A stretch of DNA of 64,000 nucleotides. Source: Oryzisolibacter propanilivorax (GTDB lineage: Bacteria > Pseudomonadota > Gammaproteobacteria > Burkholderiales > Burkholderiaceae_C). The position numbers and the translations under genes are program-made. Location of the stretch: the NCBI RefSeq assembly GCF_900103645.1, contig NZ_FNHP01000001.1, positions 496,001-560,000 of the forward strand, given 5' to 3'. Below are positions 54,010 to 64,000 of the stretch, in pieces (position 1 is the first letter of the stretch; each line of letters begins with the position of its first letter). The notes under the pieces are model-generated. The model did no database searches. It was not told the origin of the DNA and saw only the letters and a list, made by a program, of their open reading frames with translations.

Positions 54010-54369
54010 TCAAGCGGCCAGCTTGGCCTTGACCTGCTCCACGATGCTGCCGAAGGCAGCCTTGTCGTGCACCGCGAGGTCGGCCAGCATCTTGCGGTCG
54101 ATCTCAATGGCGGCCTTCTTCAGGCCGTTGGTGAACTGGCTGTAGGTCAGGCCCAGTTCGCGGGCGGCGGCGTTGATACGCGTGATCCACAGACGGCGGA
54201 ACACGCGCTTCTTGGTGCGGCGGTCACGGTAGGCGTACTGGCCAGCCTTCATGACCGCCTGCTTGGCAACGCGGTAGACGTTGCCGCGGCGACCGCGGAA
54301 GCCCTTGGCCAGGGCGAGAACCTTCTTGTGACGGGCGCGTGCCGTTACACCACGTTTGACGCGAGGCAT
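54010..54369 (-). CDS. rplT: 50S ribosomal protein L20
   Basis: A 119-residue ribosomal protein: [18 protein letters not shown] at the N-terminus and [25 protein letters not shown] near the C-terminus are characteristic. It is in the conserved infC-rpmI-rplT unit, where L20 commonly represses its own operon by binding the mRNA. It is 26 bases downstream of rpmI with an AAGGAGA ribosome site. Confidence 0.98.
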   Translation of the reverse strand: MPRVKRGVTARARHKKVLALAKGFRGRRGNVYRVAKQAVMKAGQYAYRDRRTKKRVFRRLWITRINAAARELGLTYSQFTNGLKKAAIEIDRKMLADLAVHDKAAFGSIVEQVKAKLAA

Positions 54370-54395
54370 GTGTCTTCTCCTTGTTCGTCAGTGAA

Positions 54396-54599
54396 TTACA
54401 GGCCTGCGCTGGGCAGCATCTTGGCGATGGAGCCCATGTCGCCTTCGTGCACGTTCACAGCACCACGCAGGTGGCGCTTGTTCTTCGTGGTCTTCTTGGT
54501 CAGGATGTGACGTTTGAAGGCTTGACCGCGCTTGACGGTGCCACCCGGACGAACGCGAAAACGTTTCTTCGCGCTGCTCTTGGTCTTCATTTTGGGCAT
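54396..54599 (-). CDS. rpmI: 50S ribosomal protein L35
   Basis: A 67-residue protein: [20 protein letters not shown] and [17 protein letters not shown] are typical of L35. ATG at 54599 with AAGGAG upstream gives the standard N-terminus. It lies between infC and rplT; the 192-base gap to infC shows no additional gene. Confidence 0.98.
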   Translation of the reverse strand: MPKMKTKSSAKKRFRVRPGGTVKRGQAFKRHILTKKTTKNKRHLRGAVNVHEGDMGSIAKMLPSAGL

Positions 54600-54791
54600 G
54601 TACATGCTCCTTGATTCGTGCTCGTGAGGCGTTTGCACACCACTGTGCAACCTTGCAGGCCCCGAGCCACTTCTTGATCGGCGGGCATCACCCCGCCGTG
54701 CGGCAGCGCCCTTGCAGGCGCCACCTGGGCTGGCCGCCAGCTTTCTGCACGAAGCAGTCGGCTGCCGGCCCGATGGTGTTCATGCAGGTCG

Positions 54792-55391
54792 TCAGGCCTG
54801 CGGCTGTGCGCCCTCGGCAGCGGCCTTGGGGGCCGCCGCGGCCGGCTTCTTGCGCGCCGGGGCGATCATCATGATCATCTGGCGGCCTTCCAGCTTGGGG
54901 AACTGCTCGACCAGGATGCTGTCGGCCAGTTCGTCGCGCAGGCGGTTGAGCAGCGCCATGCCGATTTCCTGGTGCGTGATCTCGCGGCCACGAAAGCGCA
55001 GTGTGACCTTGACCTTGTCGCCCTCCGCCAGGAAGCGGCGGATGTTGCGCATCTTGATGTTGTAGTCGCCGTCGTCCGTGCCGGGGCGGAACTTGACTTC
55101 CTTGATCTCGATGACCGTCTGCTTGGCCTTGGCCTCGGCCGCCTTCTTCTGCTCCTGGTACTTGAACTTGCCGTAGTCCATCAGGCGGCAGACGGGCGGA
55201 TTGGCCGTGGCGGCAATTTCTACCAGGTCCACATCCAGCTCACCCGCCATGCGTAGGGCTTCCTGCAGGCTCACGATGCCCAGAGGTTCGTTGTCCGGAC
55301 CGGACAGGCGCACTTCAGGCGCCATGATTTCCCGGTTCAGCCGGTGCTTGCGTTCCTCACGGTGCCGACGATCACGAAATTCGGTAGCGAT
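54792..55391 (-). CDS. infC: Translation initiation factor IF-3
   Basis: IF-3 controls start-codon fidelity on the 30S subunit. The ~199-residue product has the N-domain ([27 protein letters not shown]), the linker ([17 protein letters not shown]) and the C-domain ([23 protein letters not shown] as a region, [16 protein letters not shown]), plus an Ala/Lys-rich tail. A rare start codon ATC at 55391 is favoured: GAGGG lies about eight bases upstream of it, whereas the in-frame GTG at 55400 directly abuts that site. IF-3 genes often use such near-cognate starts for autoregulation. Confidence 0.92.
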   Translation of the reverse strand: MATEFRDRRHREERKHRLNREIMAPEVRLSGPDNEPLGIVSLQEALRMAGELDVDLVEIAATANPPVCRLMDYGKFKYQEQKKAAEAKAKQTVIEIKEVKFRPGTDDGDYNIKMRNIRRFLAEGDKVKVTLRFRGREITHQEIGMALLNRLRDELADSILVEQFPKLEGRQMIMMIAPARKKPAAAAPKAAAEGAQPQA

Positions 55392-55479
55392 GGTTCTCAC
55401 CCTCTGTGTAAAAAGCTACGAAAAGCATAGCTGCTTGCGCACGACCCGTGCGCGTTCCCAGGCGTTTGACCCAAAAGAA

Positions 55480-57399
<1,920 letters not shown>

Positions 57400-57466
57400 G
57401 GGGTCAGGTCCTTGTCGGAAGCGGTGCGGCGGTGGGTCGGGTCGTGCACAGGGGCACCGAAAAAGC

Positions 57467-57495
57467 AAAAAGCGCGGAACAAGGTCCGCGCTTTT
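57467..57495 (-). terminator. thrS leader terminator (attenuator stem)
   Basis: On the minus strand AAAAGCGCGGA (57485-57495 side) pairs with TCCGCGCTTTT (57468-57478 side) around a six-base loop, followed by TTGCTTTTT. It is a strong intrinsic terminator placed 68 bases before the thrS start, inside its leader rather than after a gene. Confidence 0.85.
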
Positions 57496-57547
57496 CAGAA
57501 GAGGGAAAGAAGCCAGGTCTTTCGTACGGGCGCGAACGGCCAGCCGG

Positions 57548-57589
57548 TCAGCGGCTGGTGGGGGTCTCCGGGGTAGTTCGCGGTGTCAT
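57548..57589 (-). CDS. Threonine-rich leader peptide of thrS (candidate)
   Basis: A 13-codon [16 protein letters not shown] then stop, with five threonine codons (positions 2, 5, 6, 9, 11). It lies between a TACAAT box and the attenuator stem. The ribosome site GAAAGG (57601-57606) is eleven bases from the ATG, rather far. The last codons (CCAGCCG, 57552-57558) can pair with CGGCTGG (57540-57546), and GTTCGCGC (57530-57537) can pair with GCGCGGAC of the terminator stem (57484-57491). This is the layout expected for ribosome-mediated attenuation sensing charged tRNA-Thr. Not confirmed by comparison. Confidence 0.6.
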   Translation of the reverse strand: MTPRTTPETPTSR

Positions 57590-57637
57590 AACCGAAAGTG
57601 CCTTTCTCGCTCTTGCAGGGTATTGCCAAAACGCGCG

Positions 57638-57643
57638 ATTGTA
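57638..57643 (-). promoter_or_regulatory. Putative -10 box of thrS leader transcript
   Basis: TACAAT on the minus strand, predicting a transcript start near 57631 and a leader of about 230 nt. The -35 region is weak by sequence. Confidence 0.45.
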
Positions 57644-57721
57644 CCGGCTGCGCGCGGCGCAGGGTGCTTCCGGTCCCCCGCGCGACAATCGCCGCCGACC
57701 CAGTCACGCATAAGACAGGCC

Positions 57722-58441
57722 ATGCACGAACCCATTCTTACGATCGAAGAACGCGAGGCGATCAATTCCGGTCGCTGGTTTTCCTCTCTGTCGCCCTCGT
57801 TGCGGCACGACATATTGCGATGTTCCTACGTCAAGCGTTTCAAAGATGGCGCGCTGATCGCGGCGCGCGGCGACCCACCCGAGGAATGGATCGCCTGCGC
57901 ACGCGGCGCGGTGCGGGTCAGCTCGACCTCGATCTCGGGCAAGCAGATCACGCTGACCTATGTCGAGCCGGGCATCTGGTTCGGCGACGTGGCGTTCTTC
58001 GACGGCGAGCGGCGCACGCACGATGCCTATGCACATGGCGAGACCACCACCCTGTGCGTGGCGCGCGGCGACTTCAAGAAGATCCTGGCGCAGCACGCCG
58101 AGCTGTACGAAGCGCTCTTGCGCCTGCACGCGCGGCGCATCCGCCAGCTGTTCGGGCTGGTCGAGGACCTGAACACCCTGCCCCTGCGCGCGCGCCTGGC
58201 CAAGCAGCTGCTACACCTGGTGCGCAGCTACGGCGTGCCGCACCTGGCCAACGGCGACGAGACACGCATCAGCCTGCAGCTAGCGCAGGAAGAACTCGCG
58301 CAGCTGCTGGGCGCATCGCGCCAGCGCGTGAACCAGGAGCTCAAAGGCATGGAGCGCGAGGGCACGATCCGCATCGAGCCGGCCGGGCTGGTGGTCTGCG
58401 ACCGCCAAGCGCTGCTGCGCACGGCCGATGCCGGGCTATGA
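57722..58441 (+). CDS. Crp/Fnr-family transcriptional regulator
   Basis: A 239-residue regulator with an N-terminal cyclic-nucleotide-binding-like barrel (about residues 20-140, including GKQITLTYVEPGIWFGDVAFFDGERRTHDA as a region) and a C-terminal Crp-type helix-turn-helix (ISLQLAQEELAQLLGASRQRVNQELKGMEREG). No N-terminal Cys cluster, so it is not an Fnr oxygen sensor. The cAMP pocket Arg-Thr/Ser pair is not evident, so the effector is unknown. ATG at 57722 follows GACAGG. It is divergent from thrS and closed by its own terminator. Confidence 0.92.
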   Translation: MHEPILTIEEREAINSGRWFSSLSPSLRHDILRCSYVKRFKDGALIAARGDPPEEWIACARGAVRVSSTSISGKQITLTYVEPGIWFGDVAFFDGERRTHDAYAHGETTTLCVARGDFKKILAQHAELYEALLRLHARRIRQLFGLVEDLNTLPLRARLAKQLLHLVRSYGVPHLANGDETRISLQLAQEELAQLLGASRQRVNQELKGMEREGTIRIEPAGLVVCDRQALLRTADAGL

Positions 58442-58465
58442 AAAGCATAGCTACGTGCCGTGAAG

Positions 58466-58488
58466 AAAAAACGGCCGGAGCCGTTTTT
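58466..58488 (+). terminator. Intrinsic terminator after Crp/Fnr gene
   Basis: Stem AAAAACGGC (58466-58474) and GCCGTTTTT (58480-58488), loop CGGA. It comes 25 bases after the stop codon. Confidence 0.85.
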
Positions 58489-58544
58489 CATGCTGATTCC
58501 AGTTGCCGGGGCCGCTGGGCCCCGGCACGCCATTCCGCACTGCC

Positions 58545-59633
58545 ATGAGCCAGTACGACGACTTCATCGGCACCCGCCCCGTGGCGCCCCGACATGCCTT
58601 TGACGTCCAGGCTCTGGCGGCGTGGATGGACCGGCATGTGGATGGCTTTGCCGGTCCGCTGCAGGTCGAGATGTTCAAGGGCGGGCAGTCCAACCCGACG
58701 TACAAGCTGGTCACGCCGGCGCGCAGCTATGTGCTGCGCTCCAAGCCCGGCCCGGTCGCCAAGCTGCTACCCTCGGCGCACGCCATCGAGCGCGAATACG
58801 CGGTGATGCGCGCGCTGGCGGACACCGACGTGCCGGTGCCGCGCATGCTGGCGCTGTGCGAGGACGAATCCGTCATCGGCCGTGCGTTCTTCGTCATGGA
58901 GTTCATGGCTGGCCGGGTACTGTGGGACCAGGCGCTGCCCGGCATGCCGCCCGAGCAGCGCGCCGCCCACTACGACGAGATGAACCGCGTGATCGCCGCG
59001 CTGCACCGGGTGGATTTCGCCGCCCTGGGGCTGGGCGACTACGGGCGGCCGGGCAACTACTTCGAGCGCCAGATCGGCCGCTGGAGCCGCCAGTACCAGG
59101 CCTCGGCCACGCAGCCGATCGCCGAGATGGACCGGCTGATCGAGTGGCTGCCCACGCACCTGCCGGCCAGCGCGCGCGACGAGAGCCGCGTGTCCATCGT
59201 GCACGGCGACTACAGGCTGGACAACCTGATGTTCCACCCGAGCGAGCCGCGCGTCGTGGCCGTGCTGGACTGGGAGCTGTCCACCCTGGGCCACCCGCTG
59301 GCCGACTTCGCCTACCACTGCATGGCCTGGCACATCCCGCACCGGCTCAGCCGGGGCATCGGCGGGCTGGACCTGGCCGCGCTCGGCATCCCGTCCGAGC
59401 GCGACTACATCGCGCGCTACTGCGAGCGCACCGGCCTGCCCGGCCCTGACGCGCTGCTGGACGACTGGAACTTCTACCTGGCCTACAACCTGTTTCGCAT
59501 CGCCGCCATCCTGCAGGGCATCGCCAAGCGCGTGGAGGCCGGCACGGCCGCCAGCGCCCAGGCGCGCGCGGCCGGCGCGCAGGCCCGGCCGATGGCCGAG
59601 ATGGCCTGGGCGTTTGCACAGCGCCACGGCTGA
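58545..59633 (+). CDS. APH-family kinase (ACAD10/11-type, likely acyl-CoA kinase)
   Basis: A 362-residue aminoglycoside-phosphotransferase-fold kinase. Motifs: [23 protein letters not shown] (nucleotide-binding N-lobe), the Brenner-type catalytic loop [13 protein letters not shown] and metal-binding [18 protein letters not shown]. It is not an antibiotic-resistance enzyme by context: it sits 49 bases before an acyl-CoA dehydrogenase, the pairing seen in ACAD10/ACAD11 and in LvaA-type 4-hydroxyacyl-CoA kinases. The likely role is phosphorylating a hydroxyacyl-CoA, which the dehydrogenase partner then processes. Start ATG at 58545 fits the family N-terminus. Confidence 0.88.
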   Translation: MSQYDDFIGTRPVAPRHAFDVQALAAWMDRHVDGFAGPLQVEMFKGGQSNPTYKLVTPARSYVLRSKPGPVAKLLPSAHAIEREYAVMRALADTDVPVPRMLALCEDESVIGRAFFVMEFMAGRVLWDQALPGMPPEQRAAHYDEMNRVIAALHRVDFAALGLGDYGRPGNYFERQIGRWSRQYQASATQPIAEMDRLIEWLPTHLPASARDESRVSIVHGDYRLDNLMFHPSEPRVVAVLDWELSTLGHPLADFAYHCMAWHIPHRLSRGIGGLDLAALGIPSERDYIARYCERTGLPGPDALLDDWNFYLAYNLFRIAAILQGIAKRVEAGTAASAQARAAGAQARPMAEMAWAFAQRHG

Positions 59634-59682
59634 AGCGGCCGCCATTCCGATTTTTCCTCCGCACGAGCCAAGGACACACCAC

Positions 59683-60957
59683 ATGGACTTCGACTATTCG
59701 CCCAAGACCCGGGAGCTGCAGGCGCGGCTGGGCCAGTTCATGGACGCGCATATCTACCCGGCCGAGCGCCAGGTGGCCGAGGAGCTGGCCGCCAACACCC
59801 AGGCGGGCCGCCGCTGGACGCCGCTGGCCACCATCGAGGCGCTCAAGTCCAAGGCGCAAGCCGCGGGCCTGTGGAACCTGTTCCTGCCGGTGGACACAGC
59901 CGAGGCCTCGGGCTACCACGGCGCCGGGCTGACCAATGCCGAGTACGCGCCGCTGGCCGAGATGATGGGCCGTGTGCTGTGGGCCAGCGAGGTGTTCAAC
60001 TGCTCGGCTCCCGACACCGGCAACATGGAGACCATCGCCCGGTATGGTTCGGATGCCATCAAGGCGGCCTGGCTGAAGCCCCTGCTGGAGGGGCGCATCC
60101 GCTCGGCCTTCGCCATGACCGAACCGGACGTAGCCTCCAGCGACGCCACCAACATCGCCACGCGCATCGAGCGCGACGGCGACCACTGGGTCATCAACGG
60201 CCGCAAGTGGTGGACCAGCGGCGCCAACGACCCGCGCTGCAAGGTCTTCATCACCATGGGCAAGAGCGACCCGCAGGCGCCCAAGCACGCTCAGCAGAGC
60301 ATGGTGGTGGTGCCGGCCGACACGCCGGGCATCACCATCGTGCGCGCGCTGAACGTCTTCGGCTACGACGATGCGCCGCACGGCCATGCCGAGGTGGTCT
60401 TCGACAACGTGCGCGTGCCGGTCGACCACATCCTGCTGGGCGAAGGCCGCGGCTTCGAGATCGCCCAGGGTCGCCTGGGGCCCGGGCGCATCCACCACTG
60501 CATGCGCCTGATCGGCCAGGCCGAGCGCGCATTGGAGCTGATGTGCAAGCGCGCCAGCAGCCGTGTGGCCTTCGGCAAACCCATCGCCGCGCAGACGGTG
60601 ACGCAGGAGCGCATCGCCGAGGCGCGCTGCCGCATCGACATGGCGCGCCTGCTGACGCTCAAGGCCGCCTGGATGATGGACACCGTGGGCAACAAGGCCG
60701 CGCGCAGCGAGATCGCCATGATCAAGGTGGTGGCGCCCAGCATGGCCTGCCAGGTCATCGACTGGGCGATCCAGGTGCACGGCGGCGGCGGGGTGTGCGA
60801 CGACTTTCCCCTGGCATACGCCTATGCCAACGCCCGCACGCTGCGCTTTGCCGACGGGCCGGACGAGGTGCACCGCAATGCCATCGCCAAGTGGGAACTG
60901 GGCAGGTGGGGCGACACGGGCCGCGCGTCCGCCGCTCCGGCCGTGCGCAATGCCTGA
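59683..60957 (+). CDS. Acyl-CoA dehydrogenase (ACAD10/11-like)
   Basis: A 424-residue FAD acyl-CoA dehydrogenase. Motifs: [16 protein letters not shown] (FAD and substrate), [45 protein letters not shown] and the C-terminal [18 protein letters not shown] with [17 protein letters not shown]. The sequence resembles the ACAD10/11 branch, and it is paired with an APH-family kinase, so it probably acts on 4-hydroxyacyl-CoA-derived phosphates rather than plain fatty acyl-CoA. ATG at 59683 is chosen as the family-like [13 protein letters not shown] start. Confidence 0.9.
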   Translation: MDFDYSPKTRELQARLGQFMDAHIYPAERQVAEELAANTQAGRRWTPLATIEALKSKAQAAGLWNLFLPVDTAEASGYHGAGLTNAEYAPLAEMMGRVLWASEVFNCSAPDTGNMETIARYGSDAIKAAWLKPLLEGRIRSAFAMTEPDVASSDATNIATRIERDGDHWVINGRKWWTSGANDPRCKVFITMGKSDPQAPKHAQQSMVVVPADTPGITIVRALNVFGYDDAPHGHAEVVFDNVRVPVDHILLGEGRGFEIAQGRLGPGRIHHCMRLIGQAERALELMCKRASSRVAFGKPIAAQTVTQERIAEARCRIDMARLLTLKAAWMMDTVGNKAARSEIAMIKVVAPSMACQVIDWAIQVHGGGGVCDDFPLAYAYANARTLRFADGPDEVHRNAIAKWELGRWGDTGRASAAPAVRNA

Positions 60958-61097
60958 GCGGAGCGCGAGTGCAGCCTAGGTTTGGGGCGCACCGCCCGTG
61001 AATCCTGCGCCGCGTATACGCGCCCTTGACAGACGCAGGGGCACAAAATGACTTTTCATTAGGTAAAATCAACGGCTTTTCGACTGCCCGTTACGAC

Positions 61098-61907
61098 ATG
61101 AAGAAAAGCCCGGTGGAGTTGCCCGTCAAGCCCAGTGTGCAGGTGATGGAGCGCATGTTCCAGTTGATCGACGTGCTGGCGGCGCGCGAGGAAGCGGTCT
61201 CGCTCAAGGAGATCAGCGAAAAGACGGGCCTGCACCCTTCCACCGCGCACCGCATCCTGAACGACCTGACCATCGGCCGCTTCGTTGACCGCCCCGAGGC
61301 CGGCAGCTACCGCCTGGGCATGCGCCTGCTGGAGCTGGGCAACCTGGTCAAGGCACGCCTGTCGGTGCGCGATGCCGCGCTGGCGCCCATGCGCCAGCTG
61401 CACCGGCTGATCCAGCAACCCGTGAACCTGAGCGTGCGCCAGGGCGACGAGATCGTCTACGTGGAACGCACCTACAGCGAACGCTCGGGCATGCAGGTGG
61501 TGCGCGCCATCGGCGGCCACGCGCCGCTGCACCTGACCTCCACCGGAAAGCTGTTCCTGGCCGCGGACGACCCGCAGCGCGTGCGCGCCTACGCCACGCG
61601 CACCGGCCTGCCTGGACACACGCGCAACAGCATCACCCAGCTGCCGCTGCTCGAGCGTGAGCTGGGGCGCGCGCGCCAGCACGGCGTGGCCTACGACAAC
61701 GAGGAACTGGAGCTGGGCGTGCGCTGCATGGCCGCGGGCGTGTTCGACGACCAGGGCCAGCTGGTGGCGGGGCTGTCGATCTCCGCCCCGGCCGATCGTC
61801 TGGACGAGGGCTGGATCCCCAAGCTGCAAGAGGCGGCGCGGGACATCTCACGCGCCCTGGGCTTCACTCCCGGCCTGCGCACCGCTCTGTCGGCTGCTGC
61901 GGCCTGA
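61098..61907 (+). CDS. IclR-family transcriptional regulator
   Basis: A 269-residue regulator: N-terminal winged helix-turn-helix (VSLKEISEKTGLHPSTAHRILNDLTIGRFVDR, about residues 38-70) and a C-terminal IclR effector domain (GDEIVYVERTYSERSGMQ, GGHAPLHLTSTGKLFLA, GVRCMAAGVFDDQGQLVAGLSIS). The upstream region has TTGACA (61026-61031) and an AT-rich patch with TAAAAT (61064-61069), but these are not at promoter spacing to each other. It follows the kinase/dehydrogenase pair in the same direction and may control it. Confidence 0.92.
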   Translation: MKKSPVELPVKPSVQVMERMFQLIDVLAAREEAVSLKEISEKTGLHPSTAHRILNDLTIGRFVDRPEAGSYRLGMRLLELGNLVKARLSVRDAALAPMRQLHRLIQQPVNLSVRQGDEIVYVERTYSERSGMQVVRAIGGHAPLHLTSTGKLFLAADDPQRVRAYATRTGLPGHTRNSITQLPLLERELGRARQHGVAYDNEELELGVRCMAAGVFDDQGQLVAGLSISAPADRLDEGWIPKLQEAARDISRALGFTPGLRTALSAAAA

Positions 61908-62043
61908 CCGGACGGACGGCCTGCGGCCGCCCCGCTCCACCCACGGGCACATGAAAAATGCCGCGGGGCATGCGCCCGGCGGCAGAGTTGAATCAAAGCG
62001 GAAAAGATGACGGCCGCCGGCATGACCCGGCGTGCCCTGCCCG

Positions 62044-63141
62044 TCAGGGGCGCAGCGAGGTCTGGCCCGCGGCGATCAGTGCATTGCCGGCCGGCTGCAT
62101 GCCTTCCACCCACGAGCGCACGCGCTCGGCGTCGCCCAGGCGGCTGAATTTGCCGGCCGAATCCAGGAATACCATGATCAGCTTGCGCCCGGAGACCTGG
62201 GCCTGCATGACCAGGCAGCGCCCAGCCTCGGAGATGTAGCCGGTCTTTTGCAGGCCGATGTCCCACGCCGGGCTCTTCACCAGACGGTTGGTGTTGTTGT
62301 ACTGCAGCGTGCGGCTGCCCACGGCAACCTCGTGTCCGGGCGAGGTGGACAGCTCGCGCACCAGCGCGTTGCCGTGCGCCACGTTCACCAACGTAGCCAG
62401 GTCGTGGGCGCTGGACTGGTTCTGGCTGGACAGGCCGGTCGGCTCGACATAGCGCGTGTCCATCATGCCCAGCAGCTTGGCCTTGTCGTTCATGCGCTGC
62501 ACGAAGGCCGACAGCCCGCCGGGAAAGGTGCGGCCCAGGGCGTGCGCGGCGCGGTTCTCGCTGGACATCAGCGCCAGGTGCAGCAGCTCGCCGCGCGACA
62601 GCGTCGTGCCCACGCGCAGGCGCGAACTGCTGTGCTTTTCCGTGTCCACGTCGTCCTGAGTGATGGTGATCAGCTCGTCCATCGGCAGGTGCGCCTCGGA
62701 GATCAGCAGACCGGTCATCAGCTTGGTCAGCGAGGCGATGGGCAGCACGGCGCGATCGTTCTTGCTCAGCAGCACCTCCTTGGTGTCCTGATCCATGACC
62801 AAGGCCACGCTGGAGGCGAGGTCGAGCGGATCGCTGACCTTGTGCAGGCCGGCGATCTGCCCGAAGGACAGGCGCGCCGGCGCCACCGCTGCCACGGCCC
62901 GCACCGGGGCGCGCACGCTGCGTGCCGAAGCCCGCGCCACCACCTTGGTCGTGCCCTTGCGCGGGGCGCGGGCCGCCGACGGTGCCGCAGCACGCTTGGC
63001 CACGGCCGAGGCCACGGGTTTCTTGGCCGGAGCCTGCTTGCGCTGTACCGCCTGGGCGTCGGGCGCCGTCAGGGCCACCGTGAGGGCGGCCAGAGCCGCG
63101 AAATGCAACATGCGAGGGGCGAGTGGCAGGCGCGCAGGCAT
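62044..63141 (-). CDS. pbpG: D-alanyl-D-alanine endopeptidase (PBP7 type, S11)
   Basis: A 365-residue periplasmic penicillin-binding protein. The signal peptide is followed by an Ala/Lys/Arg-rich linker (about residues 32-85). The S11 catalytic motifs are SLTK (nucleophile Ser in PIASLTKLMTG), SEN in LMSSENRAAHALG and KTG in GLQKTGYISEAG. PBP7-type enzymes cut peptidoglycan cross-links. ATG at 63141 has GGAG seven bases upstream. It lies downstream of leuA with a terminator between them. Confidence 0.92.
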   Translation of the reverse strand: MPARLPLAPRMLHFAALAALTVALTAPDAQAVQRKQAPAKKPVASAVAKRAAAPSAARAPRKGTTKVVARASARSVRAPVRAVAAVAPARLSFGQIAGLHKVSDPLDLASSVALVMDQDTKEVLLSKNDRAVLPIASLTKLMTGLLISEAHLPMDELITITQDDVDTEKHSSSRLRVGTTLSRGELLHLALMSSENRAAHALGRTFPGGLSAFVQRMNDKAKLLGMMDTRYVEPTGLSSQNQSSAHDLATLVNVAHGNALVRELSTSPGHEVAVGSRTLQYNNTNRLVKSPAWDIGLQKTGYISEAGRCLVMQAQVSGRKLIMVFLDSAGKFSRLGDAERVRSWVEGMQPAGNALIAAGQTSLRP

Positions 63142-63189
63142 CAATTTGCTCCAAACCGAAAGAACTGTGCGGCAGTGTACAGAAAGCGA

Positions 63190-63223
63190 AAAAGCCGCGC
63201 AAGATCAATGTCTTGCACGGCTT
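63190..63223 (-). terminator. Intrinsic terminator after leuA
   Basis: On the minus strand, stem AAGCCGTGCAAGA and TCTTGCGCGGCTT (63192-63204 with 63211-63223, one mismatch) followed by TTTTCGCTTT. It separates leuA from pbpG. Confidence 0.78.
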
Positions 63224-63258
63224 CGCTCACGTTACACTTGAGGTGGCTGGAGTGTACT

Positions 63259-64000
63259 TCAGCCCTGCGCCGCAACCCTTTCGGATTTGCTTTGCAATTT
63301 GTTCAGGGCGCTCAAGTATGCCTTGGCCGAGGCCACGATGATGTCCGGATCGGCCCCTACGCCGTTGACCACGCGGCCCGCGCTCTGCAGGCGCACCGTC
63401 ACTTCGCCCTGGCTCTCGGTCGAGCCGCTGATGGCGTTGACCGAATACAGCACCATGTCGGCACCGCTGTGCACGTGCGCCTCGATGGCTTTGAGCGATG
63501 CGTCCACCGGGCCGTTGCCCTCGGCGCCGCTTTTCACCTCGCGGCCGTCCACCGTGAAGACGATCTCGGCGTGCGGGCGCTCGCCCGTCTCGCTGCGCTG
63601 CGACAGGGACACGAAGCCGAACTGCTCCTTCTCGCCGCTCAGGCTCTCGTCGCTGACCAGCGCCAGGATGTCCTCGTCGAAGATCTCGCTCTTCCTGTCG
63701 GCCAGCTCCTTGAAGCGGGTGAACGCGGCGTTGATCTCGCTTTCGCTCTCCAGCTCCACGCCCAGTTCCTGCAGGCGCTGCTTGAAGGCGTTGCGCCCGG
63801 ACAGCTTGCCCAGCACGATCTTGTTGGCGCTCCAGCCCACGTCCTCGGCGCGCATGATCTCGTAGGTGTCGCGCGCCTTGAGCACGCCGTCCTGGTGGAT
63901 GCCCGAGGCATGCGCGAAGGCATTGGCGCCCACCACCGCCTTGTTCGGCTGCACCACGAAGCCGGTGGTCTGGCTGACCATGCGGCTGGCAGCGACGATG
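63259..64000 (-). CDS. leuA: 2-isopropylmalate synthase, 3' part (start outside window)
   Basis: First committed enzyme of leucine biosynthesis. About 246 C-terminal residues are in the window: the end of the catalytic region ([25 protein letters not shown] with the metal His, and [12 protein letters not shown]) and the C-terminal leucine-binding regulatory domain ([39 protein letters not shown] as a region). The frame runs off the right end, so the start and most of the TIM barrel lie beyond 64000. The product is of the long, feedback-regulated type. Confidence 0.95.
   Translation of the reverse strand, partial: IVAASRMVSQTTGFVVQPNKAVVGANAFAHASGIHQDGVLKARDTYEIMRAEDVGWSANKIVLGKLSGRNAFKQRLQELGVELESESEINAAFTRFKELADRKSEIFDEDILALVSDESLSGEKEQFGFVSLSQRSETGERPHAEIVFTVDGREVKSGAEGNGPVDASLKAIEAHVHSGADMVLYSVNAISGSTESQGEVTVRLQSAGRVVNGVGADPDIIVASAKAYLSALNKLQSKSERVAAQG

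Noticed and set aside
57400-57640. T-box riboswitch for thrS
   Set aside because: No T-box consensus (TGGnACCGCG-like) seen; a Thr-rich leader ORF with alternative stems explains the terminator better.
58545-59633. Aminoglycoside resistance gene
   Set aside because: APH fold, but the sequence pattern and pairing with an acyl-CoA dehydrogenase fit the ACAD10/11-LvaA group.

Overview
The window comes from the chromosome of a high-GC betaproteobacterium. The best fit is Comamonadaceae (Acidovorax, Alicycliphilus or Melaminivora-like). The evidence is the pheS-pheT-ihfA-merR order, the KDO-transferase and phosphomannomutase pair, the Entner-Doudoroff/TRAP gluconate locus, and many copies of a ~55-bp imperfect palindrome with the look of Comamonadaceae intergenic repeats. 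No prophage, insertion sequence or CRISPR array was seen; most of the window is core metabolism and housekeeping.

Layout. 1-2.1 kb: 3' part of a propionyl/acetyl-CoA carboxylase alpha subunit and a VOC (methylmalonyl-CoA-epimerase-like) protein. 2.2-8.5 kb: a six-gene Mrp/Mnh/Pha cation/H+ antiporter operon (minus strand) with fused A and B subunits. 8.7-13.8 kb: tRNA-Ala(CGC), an NlpC/P60 hydrolase, a PQQ-type sugar dehydrogenase, an isochorismatase-like hydrolase and propionyl-CoA synthetase. 13.8-21 kb: a five-TM/multi-PAS/GGDEF/EAL protein, a DMT exporter and a two-gene alkylation-repair set (Ogt and an Ada-AlkA fusion). 21-27 kb: phosphomannomutase, waaA, a Pat-type lysine acetyltransferase and a DUF3309 peptide. 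27-34 kb: catalase HPII, an AEC carrier, pdxH, sodC, chaC and an OmpA-like protein. 34-41.6 kb: a gluconate regulon (LacI-type regulator, gntK, TRAP dctQMP, edd, eda) with two palindromic operators. 41.9-45 kb: a divergent tyrosine recombinase / KfrA-like pair, gloA, and a dif-like site. 45-49.4 kb: a stand-alone LigD phosphoesterase domain, bioB, an M14-like peptidase, tRNA-Val and tRNA-Pro. 49.4-57.7 kb: the translation cluster thrS-infC-rpmI-rplT-pheS-pheT-ihfA-merR on the minus strand. 57.7-64 kb: a Crp/Fnr regulator, an APH-like kinase plus acyl-CoA dehydrogenase pair, an IclR regulator, a PBP7-type endopeptidase and the 3' part of leuA.

Main points of interest. (a) Positions 44825-44852 match the proteobacterial dif core and XerD arm exactly. 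KOPS-like GGGNAGGG octamers read by eye switch polarity around this point, so the window probably contains the replication terminus. A tyrosine recombinase and a KfrA-like coiled-coil protein lie 0.6-2.9 kb away. (b) thrS has a long leader with a 13-codon ORF containing five threonine codons, then alternative stems and an intrinsic terminator: a candidate ribosome-mediated attenuator. (c) The ~55-bp repeat occurs ten times; one copy sits in frame inside waaA and others supply gene ends. (d) A long imperfect inverted repeat separates pheS from pheT.

The genes form several functional sets: propionate activation and carboxylation (PrpE, PccA, VOC protein, plus the Pat-type acetyltransferase that could control PrpE), gluconate uptake and Entner-Doudoroff breakdown, alkylation repair, oxidative-stress defence (KatE, SodC) and translation.
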